Below are positions 29,361 through 37,806 of a DNA stretch of 64,000 nt, piece after piece (within the stretch, counting starts at the first letter, position 1; each line of letters begins with the position of its first letter). The notes below the pieces were generated by a model. That model ran no database searches, was not told where the DNA came from, and saw only the letters and a list, made by a program, of their open reading frames with translations. The position numbers were made by a program, and so were the translations under genes. The DNA lies in NCBI RefSeq assembly GCF_000967265.1, contig NZ_KQ033885.1, forward strand, positions 533,552-597,551. Direction: 5' to 3'. This stretch comes from Bifidobacterium mellis. Its GTDB lineage: Bacteria; Actinomycetota; Actinomycetes; Actinomycetales; Bifidobacteriaceae.

Positions 29361-30149
29361 TCAGACCTTGCGCAGGACTGTGACCACCTTGCCCATGATG
29401 ACGGCGTGGGTGCCGTCAATGGGGGAGTATGCGGGGTTGTGGGGGATCAACCAAACGTGGTCCTCCTCGCGACGGAAGGTCTTTACCGTGGCCCCATCGT
29501 CCAGCAGTGCCGCGACGATGTCCCCGTTCTCAGCCTCCTGCTGGCGGCGGACGACCACAAAATCCCCGTCGCATATGGCGGCGTCGACCATGGAATCCCC
29601 ATGGACCTCAAGCATGAAGAGCTCGCCGGATCCGGTCAGGCGCTCGGGCAGGCGCATGACATCATCTACATGCTGCTCGGCCAGAATGGGCTGACCTGCG
29701 GCGATCCTGCCGACCAGGGGCACGTCACGCGACTGCATGATGGCCTCGTCGGCCTGTGTGTCGGGGAAGGGCATGATCCTGGCGGTTCCCGCAGTCGGCT
29801 CAGGCTGGTCCTGGACCAGCTCTATGGCGCGTCCTTTGTTGGCAGTCAGACGGATGTAGCCCAGATCCTGCAGGACCTGAAGCTGGTGCTTGACGGAAGA
29901 AGTGCTGCGTAGTCCCGCGTCCTTGCCGATCTCCCTGTAGGAGGGCAGGAATCCGCGTTCCGACAGGTGCCGCTTAATGGCTTCCAACACCCTGGCCTGG
30001 CGATCGGTCAGCTTGGGCCGGGATCCCTGATTCAGGCTCTTGGTGCTGGCTGAGGTTCCAGCGGTTTCCCGGGAGGTTGCGCTGTTGGCAGCAGTGGACT
30101 GGTTGAGGGAGCTCGTGGCCGTGGACCCTGTAAAGGGGATGGTACTCAC
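29361..30149 (-). CDS. lexA: LexA repressor
   Basis: SOS repressor with self-cleavage stimulated by RecA. The 262-residue protein has a winged HTH (LTDRQARVLEAIKRHLSERG, SYREIGKDAGLRSTSSVKHQ, residues 47-90), cleavage site Ala151-Gly152 in VGRIAAGQP, nucleophile Ser186 in EVHGDSMVDA and Lys223 in GATVKTF. About 45 Ser/Thr-rich residues precede the HTH, an extension seen in several Actinobacteria. GTG start at 30149 follows AGGAAAGGAG. The promoter and LexA boxes lie in the shared intergenic region. Confidence 0.97.
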   Translation of the reverse strand: MSTIPFTGSTATSSLNQSTAANSATSRETAGTSASTKSLNQGSRPKLTDRQARVLEAIKRHLSERGFLPSYREIGKDAGLRSTSSVKHQLQVLQDLGYIRLTANKGRAIELVQDQPEPTAGTARIMPFPDTQADEAIMQSRDVPLVGRIAAGQPILAEQHVDDVMRLPERLTGSGELFMLEVHGDSMVDAAICDGDFVVVRRQQEAENGDIVAALLDDGATVKTFRREEDHVWLIPHNPAYSPIDGTHAVIMGKVVTVLRKV

Positions 30150-30179
30150 GATGGGCTCCTTTCCTTGGAAACTGAACTC

Positions 30180-30208
30180 AGTCTAACCTGCCCCAAGTGA
30201 AAAATCAA
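30180..30208 (-). promoter_or_regulatory. lexA promoter
   Basis: On the minus strand a -35 element TTGATT (30203-30208) and a -10 element TAGACT (30180-30185) are separated by exactly 17 bp. The -35 overlaps the imperfect LexA box at 30207-30218, the expected arrangement for autorepression. Confidence 0.65.
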
Positions 30209-30218
30209 ACAAATGTTC
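30207..30218. promoter_or_regulatory. Imperfect LexA box at lexA promoter
   Basis: AAACAAATGTTC differs by one base from the actinobacterial SOS core GAAC-N4-GTTC and is followed by GA, giving GTTCGA. It overlaps the lexA -35 hexamer. Confidence 0.7.
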
Positions 30219-30227
30219 GAATCTGCC

Positions 30228-30256
30228 TTGCCAAACGACGATTGAGATGCCAGAAT
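30228..30256 (+). promoter_or_regulatory. Candidate promoter of the LysM SOS gene
   Basis: TTGCCA (30228-30233) and CAGAAT (30251-30256) are separated by 17 bp. The predicted start site would fall within the first of two downstream LexA boxes, so LexA would block it directly. Confidence 0.5.
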
Positions 30257-30258
30257 AA

Positions 30259-30286
30259 GAACATCTGTTCGATAGAACAAATGTTC
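30259..30286. promoter_or_regulatory. Two tandem perfect LexA (SOS) boxes
   Basis: GAACATCTGTTC (30259-30270) and GAACAAATGTTC (30275-30286) both match GAAC-N4-GTTC exactly, are each followed by GA, and are 16 bp apart centre to centre. They lie between lexA and the divergent LysM gene. Confidence 0.85.
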
Positions 30287-30300
30287 GAAAGAGGTGTACC

Positions 30301-30729
30301 GTGGCTGTTCGTGCCTGTGCCAGTTCCCGCATGTCTACGTCGTCGAACCTGCCCTCGGCCTGCCTGGCGCACGTCAGTTCCTTGTTCTCGTCCGTCATGC
30401 AGCGTCTTCGCAGAGTTGCCAAAGCCTGTGTGTCCGAGCAGGGTTTTGCGGGTGTCATCCTGCGTGGATTCGCGGTTTTTCTGGCTGTCGGCGCGCTGAC
30501 ACTGGCTGGGTTCGGATGGATGGCTCGACCTGCCAGCTCCGCTCCAGGACCGCAGGAGGTCATCACCAGGACGGTTCGTCCGGGCGATAATGTCTGGTCC
30601 TATGCGGCCTCGATCACCCCACAAGGCGAGGATGTCACAAAAAACGTGGACCGGATCATGCAGATCAACAACATGTCCTCGCCCAACCTGCGCGTTGGTG
30701 ACCGAATCCTGATTCCCAGCGACGATTGA
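30301..30729 (+). CDS. SOS-controlled membrane LysM protein, candidate cell-division inhibitor
   Basis: A 142-residue single-pass membrane protein with a cytoplasmic N terminus of about 50 residues, one helix (GVILRGFAVFLAVGALTLAG, residues 51-70) and an external LysM domain (residues about 88-139: TRTVRPGDNVWSYAASI ... NNMSSPNLRVGDRILIPSD). Position and architecture match mycobacterial Rv2719c/ChiZ and Bacillus YneA, SOS-induced proteins that halt septation. The order lexA | LysM gene | nrdR is the same as in mycobacteria. GTG start at 30301 has GAGGTGT upstream. LexA boxes precede it. The inhibitory function is inferred from synteny and architecture. Confidence 0.85.
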   Translation: MAVRACASSRMSTSSNLPSACLAHVSSLFSSVMQRLRRVAKACVSEQGFAGVILRGFAVFLAVGALTLAGFGWMARPASSAPGPQEVITRTVRPGDNVWSYAASITPQGEDVTKNVDRIMQINNMSSPNLRVGDRILIPSDD

Positions 30730-30873
30730 GGCAGGGACTTTCGATCCGGGGGTTCAACGACGGGGCTTCAATGACTTGTCGTCTGGATGAAGGTACTAGC
30801 TGAATTCAAGGAGTTTGTCCAGGGTTATACGCTGATAGGCCCGGTATACGTGGGTCTTGAGGTTCTTTGGCGC

Positions 30874-30879
30874 TATGAT
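30874..30879 (+). promoter_or_regulatory. -10 box of nrdR, placed for a leaderless transcript
   Basis: TATGAT (30874-30879) is a five-of-six match to the -10 consensus TATAAT. The presumptive transcription start 7 nt downstream falls on the A of the second of two in-frame ATG codons (30881, 30887), and no ribosome-binding site is seen at useful spacing. Confidence 0.5.
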
Positions 30880-30886
30880 AATGCAT

Positions 30887-31369
30887 ATGCACTGTCCTTT
30901 CTGCCAGAATCCCGATACCAAGGTTGTGGATACGCGAATCAGCGACGACGGCCATGCCATAAGACGCCGCCGTGAGTGTCCGAACTGTTCGCGTCGGTTC
31001 ACCACGGTGGAGACCTCGATTCTCCTGGTCATGAAGCGCTCAGGCAATGCCGAGCCCTTCAACCGCGACAAGGTCATCTCTGGCGTGAGGAAGGCCTGCC
31101 AGGGCAGGCCCATCGATGAGAATGACCTGAAGCTCCTGGGCCAGCAGGTCGAAGAGGATCTGCGTTCGCGCGGCCTGGCTCAGGTGGATTCGGAAGAGGT
31201 CGGCAGGGCCATCCTGAAGCCCCTCAGGGAGCTGGACGAGGTGGCCTATCTGCGCTTTGCATCGGTCTACCGCAACTTCAGCAACCTGGAGGACTTCCAG
31301 CAGGCCATCGACACCCTGCGTGCCGAAGACCAGTCAGTTGAGGAGCAGTCTGCGACTGCGCAGTCCTGA
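30887..31369 (+). CDS. nrdR: Transcriptional repressor NrdR
   Basis: Nucleotide-sensing repressor of ribonucleotide reductase genes. The 160-residue protein begins [19 protein letters not shown] and has a four-Cys zinc ribbon (HCPFC and ECPNC, residues 2-35) followed by an ATP-cone ([20 protein letters not shown]). Family length and motifs are complete. An ATG two codons upstream (30881) is the alternative start. The ribonucleotide reductase genes it should control are not in the window. It is separated by 157 nt from the LysM gene and has its own -10 box. Confidence 0.95.
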   Translation: MHCPFCQNPDTKVVDTRISDDGHAIRRRRECPNCSRRFTTVETSILLVMKRSGNAEPFNRDKVISGVRKACQGRPIDENDLKLLGQQVEEDLRSRGLAQVDSEEVGRAILKPLRELDEVAYLRFASVYRNFSNLEDFQQAIDTLRAEDQSVEEQSATAQS

Positions 31370-31396
31370 AATTAGACGCTTGGGCGACTAGACACG

Positions 31397-33631
31397 TCAT
31401 CCCAGGTCCAGCAGTCTCTGATCCACGGATGTCTGGGCGATGACCAGCTCCTGGGTCGGTCGCGTCATGGCCACATAAAGGTCGGCCGCCGCGCTCAGCC
31501 TGGAGGGGGCTTCGTCCTGGATGGCTCCAGGCTCGACCAGAACCACGGCGTCGAATTCCAGACCCTTGGTGTGATCGGTGGTCGTGATTGTGATCTGGTG
31601 CTCCTGAGCCTTATCAATATGCAGCCGTGAGCTGACCCCGGCTTCCAGGGCGCTGGGAACGATGATCGCCAGGCGTCCGGTACCGTCATTGCCCAGATGT
31701 CGCTCCGCCAGTTCGTCAACCAGGTCAGGCAGCCGGTCCAGCAGGCTGGACTGATCGTCGGCCCGCAGGTGGCTGACCGATCCTTCAACCTCGCGCACGG
31801 CCTTGAGCGTGGAAACCTCAAGACCCTCGGAGGCTGCGAAGGAGGAGGCCAGGTTGGATACCTGGCGAGGGTTGCGGTAGTCGATGGTCAGCTGCCTCAG
31901 ATCCCATCCGTCCGGGCCGAAAAGCCTGTCCATGGTGGAGGCCCAGGACCGGGTGCCACCGAGGGCCGCCGTCTGGGCCACGTCCCCGACGATGGTGAAG
32001 GAACGGGAAGGGCAGCGCCGGACCAGCATCCTCCAGTCCATGGCCGTCAGCTCCTGGGCCTCGTCGACCACGATGTGCCCGTAGACCCATTCCCGGTCGG
32101 CGGCCGCCTGGGTGGCTGCCTGGTTCTCGTCCTCGCCATTGATGGAATCCAGCAGCATCTGCGAGGTCACGATGCCTGTGCCGATGCCGTTCTGGGCCAA
32201 GGTGTCGCTGGCAAACCGGCGTTCCTCATCGCGGCGGGCCTTTTCGGCCTGATCACGATCAGCCTGGCGTGGGTCGGGGCCCAGCAGCTCCATGGCCTCG
32301 TCCAGGATGGGGATGTCGGATACGGTCAGTTCGGCGCCGTCCTGGCGGGTCAGCAGGTCAATCTGTTCCGGGGTCAGCCAGGGGGCGAACCGGTGCAGAC
32401 GGTCCGGCCTGGACCAGAGGTCGTTGACCAGCCAGCGGGGGTTCATGGGAAGCCAGGCCAGGTTGAGGGTCCGCCGCACCTGGTCGTTCAGCCGCAGCAG
32501 GGAGGTGACCCGGGCAAGTTCCTCGGCTCCGGGCTCGTAGTCCACTCCCTCGGCATAACGGGCGGTCATGGCGTTCAGGGCCGAGCGTACGAAGGTGTTT
32601 CTGGCCTTGTTATGGGGCTGGTGGCTGCGTCGGGCATCGACCAGGGCCTGTTCCAGATCGACCGCCAGCATGGGTACGGCAACCCCATCCACCTTGACCG
32701 TGGGCAGGGAGGCAGGGACCCGTTCCCGGGAGGCGATGGCATTGGCTACGGCTTCGGCCATGCGGATGTCCCCCTTGAGACGGGCCACGTGCGGGTCCTC
32801 CTGGCGTTCGGTGCTGATGCCGGGGATGAGGTCGCCCATGGTTCGGCTGAGCACCCCGGTCTCGCCCAGTGAGGGCAGGACCTGGTCGATGTAGTGCAGG
32901 AAGGCGTTGCTGGGCCCGACGATCAGCACGCCTGAACTCTCCAGTCTGCGCCGGTGGGTGTAGAGCAGATAGGCCGCCCGGTGCAGGGCCACAGCGGTCT
33001 TGCCGGTGCCAGGACCGCCTTGGACCACCAGCGGGCGGGTCATGGGGGAGCGGATGATCCGGTCCTGTTCGGCCTGGATGGTGGCCACGATGTCGGTCAT
33101 CCGCCCGGTGCGGCGGCTGGACAGGGAGGCCATGAGAGCGCCCTCGCCGGCAAGCGTGCCGCCTTGGGCCGCCTTGTCCACCTCGGGGGCCGACAGGTCC
33201 AGAACCTCATCCTCGATGCCGGTGACCTGGCGGAAGTTGAGGGTGATGTGCCGACGCATGACGATGTCGCCGTGGTCCGCCGGGGTGGCCTCGTAGAAGG
33301 GGCGTGCGGCCTCGGCACGCCAGTCGGTCAGGATGGGCTCGTGGTTGCTGTCCAGCAGGCCCAGTCGCCCGATATATCGTCGGCCGCCCTGGGCCGTATC
33401 CAGTCGGCCGAAGACCAGACGGTCCTCCACGGCCCGCAGCTGGGTGAGCCGGTCCTCATACATGTTGGCGAATGAATCCCGCTCGGTGCGCTGGGTGGGC
33501 GATCCGTGGGAGCCGGCGGCCCGGACCGCGTCCAGTCTGGTCCTGGCCTGCGTCCGCAGCTCGTCCAGACGGCCGTAGGCCCTGTCCACCGCCGTCTGCT
33601 CTTCATGCAGCTGTGAGGAATAGCTCGACAT
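31397..33631 (-). CDS. HelD-type UvrD-like helicase (RNA polymerase-associated ATPase)
   Basis: A 744-residue superfamily 1 ATPase. Order of features: N-terminal helical coiled-coil (EEQTAVDRAYGRLDELR, residues 8-24 onward), YIGRLGL region, Walker A VVQGGPGTGKTAVALHRAA (about residues 203-221), Walker B region VVDEAQELTAMDWRML, motif III-like GDVAQTA, motif VI region YVAMTRPTQELVI. This matches actinobacterial HelD/HelR proteins, which remove RNA polymerase from stalled or drug-inhibited complexes. Start at 33631 is chosen because the 14 extra upstream residues are not protein-like. It is divergent from mraZ. Confidence 0.9.
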   Translation of the reverse strand: MSSYSSQLHEEQTAVDRAYGRLDELRTQARTRLDAVRAAGSHGSPTQRTERDSFANMYEDRLTQLRAVEDRLVFGRLDTAQGGRRYIGRLGLLDSNHEPILTDWRAEAARPFYEATPADHGDIVMRRHITLNFRQVTGIEDEVLDLSAPEVDKAAQGGTLAGEGALMASLSSRRTGRMTDIVATIQAEQDRIIRSPMTRPLVVQGGPGTGKTAVALHRAAYLLYTHRRRLESSGVLIVGPSNAFLHYIDQVLPSLGETGVLSRTMGDLIPGISTERQEDPHVARLKGDIRMAEAVANAIASRERVPASLPTVKVDGVAVPMLAVDLEQALVDARRSHQPHNKARNTFVRSALNAMTARYAEGVDYEPGAEELARVTSLLRLNDQVRRTLNLAWLPMNPRWLVNDLWSRPDRLHRFAPWLTPEQIDLLTRQDGAELTVSDIPILDEAMELLGPDPRQADRDQAEKARRDEERRFASDTLAQNGIGTGIVTSQMLLDSINGEDENQAATQAAADREWVYGHIVVDEAQELTAMDWRMLVRRCPSRSFTIVGDVAQTAALGGTRSWASTMDRLFGPDGWDLRQLTIDYRNPRQVSNLASSFAASEGLEVSTLKAVREVEGSVSHLRADDQSSLLDRLPDLVDELAERHLGNDGTGRLAIIVPSALEAGVSSRLHIDKAQEHQITITTTDHTKGLEFDAVVLVEPGAIQDEAPSRLSAAADLYVAMTRPTQELVIAQTSVDQRLLDLG

Positions 33632-33804
33632 GTGCGTCCGTTCTGTCCAATGTTCAAAAATCGGATGATCCAATATACCGCTCGACCTCTACTTTTTCGG
33701 CCCGGCAGACCCTTGGCCGCGCCCTCTTTGCCGGGTGGCGAAACGCCGGGGCGGACCCTTTGGCGAGTCGGATGGTTGGGTTTGGGCCTGAAGTGGTGTC
33801 AAGG

Positions 33805-33839
33805 TGGTGAGCAATGGGGATAAGTGGGGTAAAGTGGGG
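33805..33839 (+). promoter_or_regulatory. MraZ box: four TGGKG repeats at 10-bp period
   Basis: TGGTG (33805-33809) and TGGGG (33815-33819, 33825-33829, 33835-33839) are direct repeats with exact 10-bp spacing, as expected for the TGGGN-N5 operator bound by MraZ octamers. The block lies 70 nt before the mraZ start; a further TGGTG at 33794 is one base out of phase. Autoregulation of the dcw cluster is inferred from family knowledge. Confidence 0.85.
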
Positions 33840-33908
33840 AGCACTGCGTAGGGGACGCTACCCGATGGGGTCGTCCCATGGTTACCGAACTGGCATTGGA
33901 GGTGGGGC

Positions 33909-34391
33909 ATGGCCGATACATACGACGCAGATGCCGCCTCGCCTTCCCTGCCGCCCATGCTTCTGGGCACCTACACCCCCAAAATGGATTCCAAGGGCCG
34001 CCTGGCGCTGCCCGCCAAGTTCCGCGCCCAGCTGGGTCAGGGCCTGGTCATGGCCCGCGGCCAGGAGCGTTGCGTCAGCCTGCTGCCCACAGACGAATTC
34101 CGGCGGATGGCTGTGCGCATCCAACACACCTCCATGGGCGACAAGTCGGCCAGGGACTACCTGCGCGTATTCCTGTCCGGTGCCGTCGACCAGGTCCCCG
34201 ACAAGCAGGGCCGCATCCTGGTTCCGCCCATGCTGCGCTCCTATGCACGGCTGACCGGCCCCGTCGTGGTCATCGGCGTGGGCACCCGCGCTGAGATCTG
34301 GGATCAGGATTCCTGGACCGCTTACTTGGAGAGCAAGGAGCAGGGTTACGCCGATATTGCCGACGATGTTCTTCCGGCGGTGGATTGCTGA
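33909..34391 (+). CDS. mraZ: Transcriptional regulator MraZ
   Basis: DNA-binding AbrB-like (SpoVT/AbrB double-barrel) regulator, 160 aa with about 18 extra N-terminal residues. Two MraZ half-domains are visible: LGTYTPKMDSKGRLALPAKFR (repeat 1, about residues 19-38) and AVDQVPDKQGRILVPPMLR (repeat 2, about 95-113). GGAGGTGG precedes the ATG at 33909. First gene of the dcw cluster, with its own operator block upstream. Confidence 0.95.
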   Translation: MADTYDADAASPSLPPMLLGTYTPKMDSKGRLALPAKFRAQLGQGLVMARGQERCVSLLPTDEFRRMAVRIQHTSMGDKSARDYLRVFLSGAVDQVPDKQGRILVPPMLRSYARLTGPVVVIGVGTRAEIWDQDSWTAYLESKEQGYADIADDVLPAVDC

Positions 34392-34402
34392 TGGAGGCCC
34401 TC

Positions 34403-35494
34403 ATGGAAAATCGCAATCCTCCCGATCAGGAGGCCGTGGACAGGGGCATGGTCCACCGTCCGGTCCTGCTGGAGCGCTGCCTTGCGCTGGCCCGGCCCGC
34501 CTTGGAGCGCCCGGGCGCCGTGGCTGTGGATTGCACGCTGGGCCTGGCCGGTCACGCCACCGCCTTCCTCAAGTCCTGCCCTGAGGCCCGTCTTATTGGC
34601 ATCGACAGGGATCTTGAGGCCCTGGATCTGGCTACAGGCCGGATGCGCGACGAGGGCCTGGCCGACCGCTTCACCCCGGTGCATGCACCCTTTGACCAGC
34701 TGGACCGGCAATTGGACGCACTGGGAGTAGGCCAGGTGGACCTGGTCTTCATGGATTTGGGGCTCTCCTCCCTGCAGATCGACCAGCGCGACAGGGGATT
34801 CACCTACCGGCAGGATGCTCCGTTGGACATGCGCATGGACACCAGCCAGGAGCTGACGGCCGCACAGGTCCTGGCCGAGTATGACCAGGAGCACTTGGCC
34901 GACATCTTCTCCCGGTATGGGGAGGAACGCTATGCAGGACGCATCGCCCGGGCCATCGTGGAGGCCAGGCAGGAGCAGCCGCTGACCACCTCGGCCCAGC
35001 TGGACCGTCTGGTCGACAGGACAGTACCGCGCGGCCACCGTCCTCCGGGCAATCCGGCCAAGAGGGTTTTCCAAGCCCTTCGCATCGAGGTCAACGGGGA
35101 GCTGGACCGTCTGAGGCGCACCCTGCCCCAGGCCATTCTGCGGCTGGCCCAGGGAGGTCGTCTGGTCGTGGAGTCCTATCACTCCTTGGAGGACCGCATG
35201 GTCAAGCGCTTCATGGCGCCTGGTCTGCATGTGGACCTGCCGGCTGGCATGCCGGTGGTGCCCGATCAGGCCCGTCCCTATCTGTCGGATCTGACTCATG
35301 GGGCCATCAAGGCAGATGCGGCGGAGCGGGAACGCAACCCCCGATCCGCCTCCGTGCGCCTGCGGGCCGTGGAGATGATCGGAACCATCCCTGAAGAGCG
35401 TCGTTGTCGGCTTCAGGCCGAGGCCCGTGGTGAGGTCTCAGCTGATCGCCATCGCCGCGTGGGTCACGGTTCGGAATCGAGGCGCCGGTCATGA
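34403..35494 (+). CDS. rsmH: 16S rRNA m4C1402 methyltransferase RsmH (MraW)
   Basis: SAM-dependent N4-methyltransferase acting on C1402 of 16S rRNA. Signature segments are MVHRPVLLERCLALA, VAVDCTLGLAGHATAFL, LIGIDRDLEALDLA, VDLVFMDLGLSSLQID, YRQDAPLDMRMD, and PAKRVFQALRIEVNGEL, ending in SYHSLEDRMVKRFM. Of the in-frame starts (34385, 34391, 34403) the ATG at 34403 has TGGAGG at ideal spacing; the ATG at 34391 overlaps the mraZ stop by one base. The 363-aa product has a basic C-terminal extension. Confidence 0.95.
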   Translation: MENRNPPDQEAVDRGMVHRPVLLERCLALARPALERPGAVAVDCTLGLAGHATAFLKSCPEARLIGIDRDLEALDLATGRMRDEGLADRFTPVHAPFDQLDRQLDALGVGQVDLVFMDLGLSSLQIDQRDRGFTYRQDAPLDMRMDTSQELTAAQVLAEYDQEHLADIFSRYGEERYAGRIARAIVEARQEQPLTTSAQLDRLVDRTVPRGHRPPGNPAKRVFQALRIEVNGELDRLRRTLPQAILRLAQGGRLVVESYHSLEDRMVKRFMAPGLHVDLPAGMPVVPDQARPYLSDLTHGAIKADAAERERNPRSASVRLRAVEMIGTIPEERRCRLQAEARGEVSADRHRRVGHGSESRRRS

Positions 35495-35982
35495 CCATGC
35501 CAGCACGTTCGGTCCGTTCCAAGGCCTCCCCGGACAAGGGCCATCCCCGTATCCAGGAGATGCCCACCAGGCCCGAGCTCAGTCTGATCAAGGGCACAGG
35601 CAAGACCGGCAAGGCGCGCCAGCCGGAACGAGGTCCAGTGGCTGAGGGGGCCCGGCGTCTGATCGGCTGGACTCGGACCCGGGGCAATCCCCTGCTGCGG
35701 ATCATGACCTCGGTGGTTTTCCTGGCGGCCTGTATGTTCGGCTCCCTGATGCTGCGCACCCAGATGGTCCAGGATTCCTTCGAAGCCACCCGGATCCAGC
35801 GTGAGATCAGCAATCTCAACCAGGACGTCCAGGATGACCAGAACAAGCTCGACCAGCTCCAGGCCTCCCTGCCGGACAAGGCCCAGCAGTTGGGCATGCA
35901 GCCCCAGCAGGGTCTGAACTCCATCGATCTGCAGGGCTACAAGCCCCCTCAGGATGCCCATGGCAAGGCGGGGCATCCATGA
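35491..35982 (+). CDS. ftsL: FtsL-like septum protein
   Basis: Bitopic divisome protein of 163 aa. It has an N-terminal basic cytoplasmic part of about 70 residues, one membrane helix (IMTSVVFLAACMFGSLML, about 71-88), then a short external coiled coil (EATRIQREISNLNQDVQDDQ). No sequence motif defines FtsL; the assignment rests on topology and position between rsmH and ftsI, with ATGA overlaps on both sides. Confidence 0.8.
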   Translation: MTMPARSVRSKASPDKGHPRIQEMPTRPELSLIKGTGKTGKARQPERGPVAEGARRLIGWTRTRGNPLLRIMTSVVFLAACMFGSLMLRTQMVQDSFEATRIQREISNLNQDVQDDQNKLDQLQASLPDKAQQLGMQPQQGLNSIDLQGYKPPQDAHGKAGHP

Positions 35983-37760
35983 GCGGCAAGGGAACCAAGC
36001 GCTCCTGGCACCTGTCTTTCTGCAAACGTTCCTTGTCTGTGGGCCTGATCCTGATCCTGGTGGCCGCGCTGGCCCTGGGCAAATTGGCCTACATCCAGCT
36101 CTTCGACGGAAAGTCCATGGCCCAGGCCGCTGCGGCGGGGCGCACCGTGCCGCACACCATCAAGGCCCAGCGTGGCCGCATTCTGGACGTCAATGGCCGG
36201 GTGCTGGCCCAGAGCCTGGAGCGATACAACATCATCGGCGACCCCGAGGCGGCCGCCTCCTTCATACCCATCAACTGCACCAAGCGCACAGGCAGTGACT
36301 GTCACAGCATCAAGGGCCACCCGGTGGGCGCCGACGGTGCTGCCGGCGTGGCCCGTCTCCTGGCACCGTCCCTGGGGATGAACGCCATGGAGCTGGGCGG
36401 CAAGCTCAGCGTCCCTGGACGGTACGTGGTCCTGGCCAAGCGGGTGACCCCCGAGGTCAAGCGCTCCATCGACAAGCTGGGGCTGCAGGGGATCATCACG
36501 GCCGAGCTGAGCAGCGAACGCACCTATCCGCACCCGGATCTGATGGGGGCCCTGATCGGGGGCATCGACGACAGCGGCAAGGGTGTGGCCGGGATCGAGC
36601 AGATGGAGAATCGGCGGCTGACCGGCACCGACGGCTATACGGTCTATCAGCAGGGGATGCTGGGCCAGGAGATTCCCGGAACCATGACCCGTCAGCGCAA
36701 TCCGGTCAATGGCAAGGACGTGAGACTGACCATCGATCAGGACGTGCTCTGGTACGTCCGCCAGGCCCTCAAGTCAGGCTGCCAGAACTATCATGCTGAC
36801 TGGGCTCTGGCAGTGGTCCAGGACACCCGCACCAACGAGATCCTGGCCCTGGCCGACACCGACGACTACCAGGCGGGCAGCGACCAGGCCAAGGTCAACT
36901 CCTCCAGGGCTGTGGCGGAGACCTTCGAGCCCGGCTCGGTCGGCAAGACCATCTCGGCCGCGGGCATGCTCCAGGAGCAGGCGCACTCCATGACCGACCG
37001 CTTTACTGTGCCCGACCACATCACCCTGGACAACCAGCAGTACAAGGATTCCTTCAACCATGGGGACGAGCATTGGACGCTGGCCGGCATTCTGCAGAAT
37101 TCCTCCAACGTGGGCATGGTCATGGCCGGTCAGAACTACCCCGACCAGAAGCGCTACGACTATCTGACCCGCTTCGGCATCGGCCAGGTCTCGGCCCTGG
37201 GTCTGCCGGGGGAGTCCAAAGGACTGCTGACCTCGCCCCAGACCTGGGACCGGCGCACCCGCAACACGGTCCTGTTCGGCCAGGGCTATGCCACCAACGC
37301 CGTCCAGCTGACCAATGCCGTCGCCACCCTGGCCAACAAGGGGGTCCGTTCCGACCAGACCATCATCCGCGGCCAGGGCGCCGTCAAAGCCCATCAGGTC
37401 AGGGTCGTGGACGAGAAGGTGGCCGCTGAGGTCATGAACGCGATGGAATCGGTATCAGAGAAATACGATAAGACGGTCAAGGTGGAAGGCTACAGGATTG
37501 CCGCCAAGACCGGCACCGCCGAGGTGGCCGACAGCTCCGGCAGACTGAGCGGCATCGTCAGCGACTGGGTGGGTATACTGCCCGCTGACGATCCCCGCTT
37601 TGTGATCACCGTGGTGCTGAAGAACCCCCACAGCAGTGCCGGGATTTTCGGCGGAGTCACCGCCGGTCCCATCTTCGCCCAGATCGGTGAATTCCTTATG
37701 CAGAAATATCAGGTCCCCACGTCCCAGCCCAGAACCGATGCTATCCCGGTAACATGGTGA
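35979..37760 (+). CDS. ftsI: Septal penicillin-binding protein FtsI (PBP3 type)
   Basis: Monofunctional class B transpeptidase, 593 aa. One N-terminal membrane helix (SVGLILILVAALALGKLAYI), the dimerisation/pedestal domain with RGRILDVNGRVLAQS, and a transpeptidase domain with SxxK in FEPGSVGKTIS, SxN in NSSNVGM and KTG in AAKTGTAEV. No PASTA domain. It starts with an ATGA overlap to ftsL. Confidence 0.95.
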   Translation: MSGKGTKRSWHLSFCKRSLSVGLILILVAALALGKLAYIQLFDGKSMAQAAAAGRTVPHTIKAQRGRILDVNGRVLAQSLERYNIIGDPEAAASFIPINCTKRTGSDCHSIKGHPVGADGAAGVARLLAPSLGMNAMELGGKLSVPGRYVVLAKRVTPEVKRSIDKLGLQGIITAELSSERTYPHPDLMGALIGGIDDSGKGVAGIEQMENRRLTGTDGYTVYQQGMLGQEIPGTMTRQRNPVNGKDVRLTIDQDVLWYVRQALKSGCQNYHADWALAVVQDTRTNEILALADTDDYQAGSDQAKVNSSRAVAETFEPGSVGKTISAAGMLQEQAHSMTDRFTVPDHITLDNQQYKDSFNHGDEHWTLAGILQNSSNVGMVMAGQNYPDQKRYDYLTRFGIGQVSALGLPGESKGLLTSPQTWDRRTRNTVLFGQGYATNAVQLTNAVATLANKGVRSDQTIIRGQGAVKAHQVRVVDEKVAAEVMNAMESVSEKYDKTVKVEGYRIAAKTGTAEVADSSGRLSGIVSDWVGILPADDPRFVITVVLKNPHSSAGIFGGVTAGPIFAQIGEFLMQKYQVPTSQPRTDAIPVTW

Positions 37761-37806
37761 TACCGGCAGGCATCATGGCGTTCCCGGACAAAGGAGAGAT
37801 TGCAGC

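Noticed and set aside
33632-33670. LexA-like box upstream of the HelD-type gene
   Set aside because: GAAC-ATTG-GACA lacks the second half-site GTTC, so it is not a credible SOS box.
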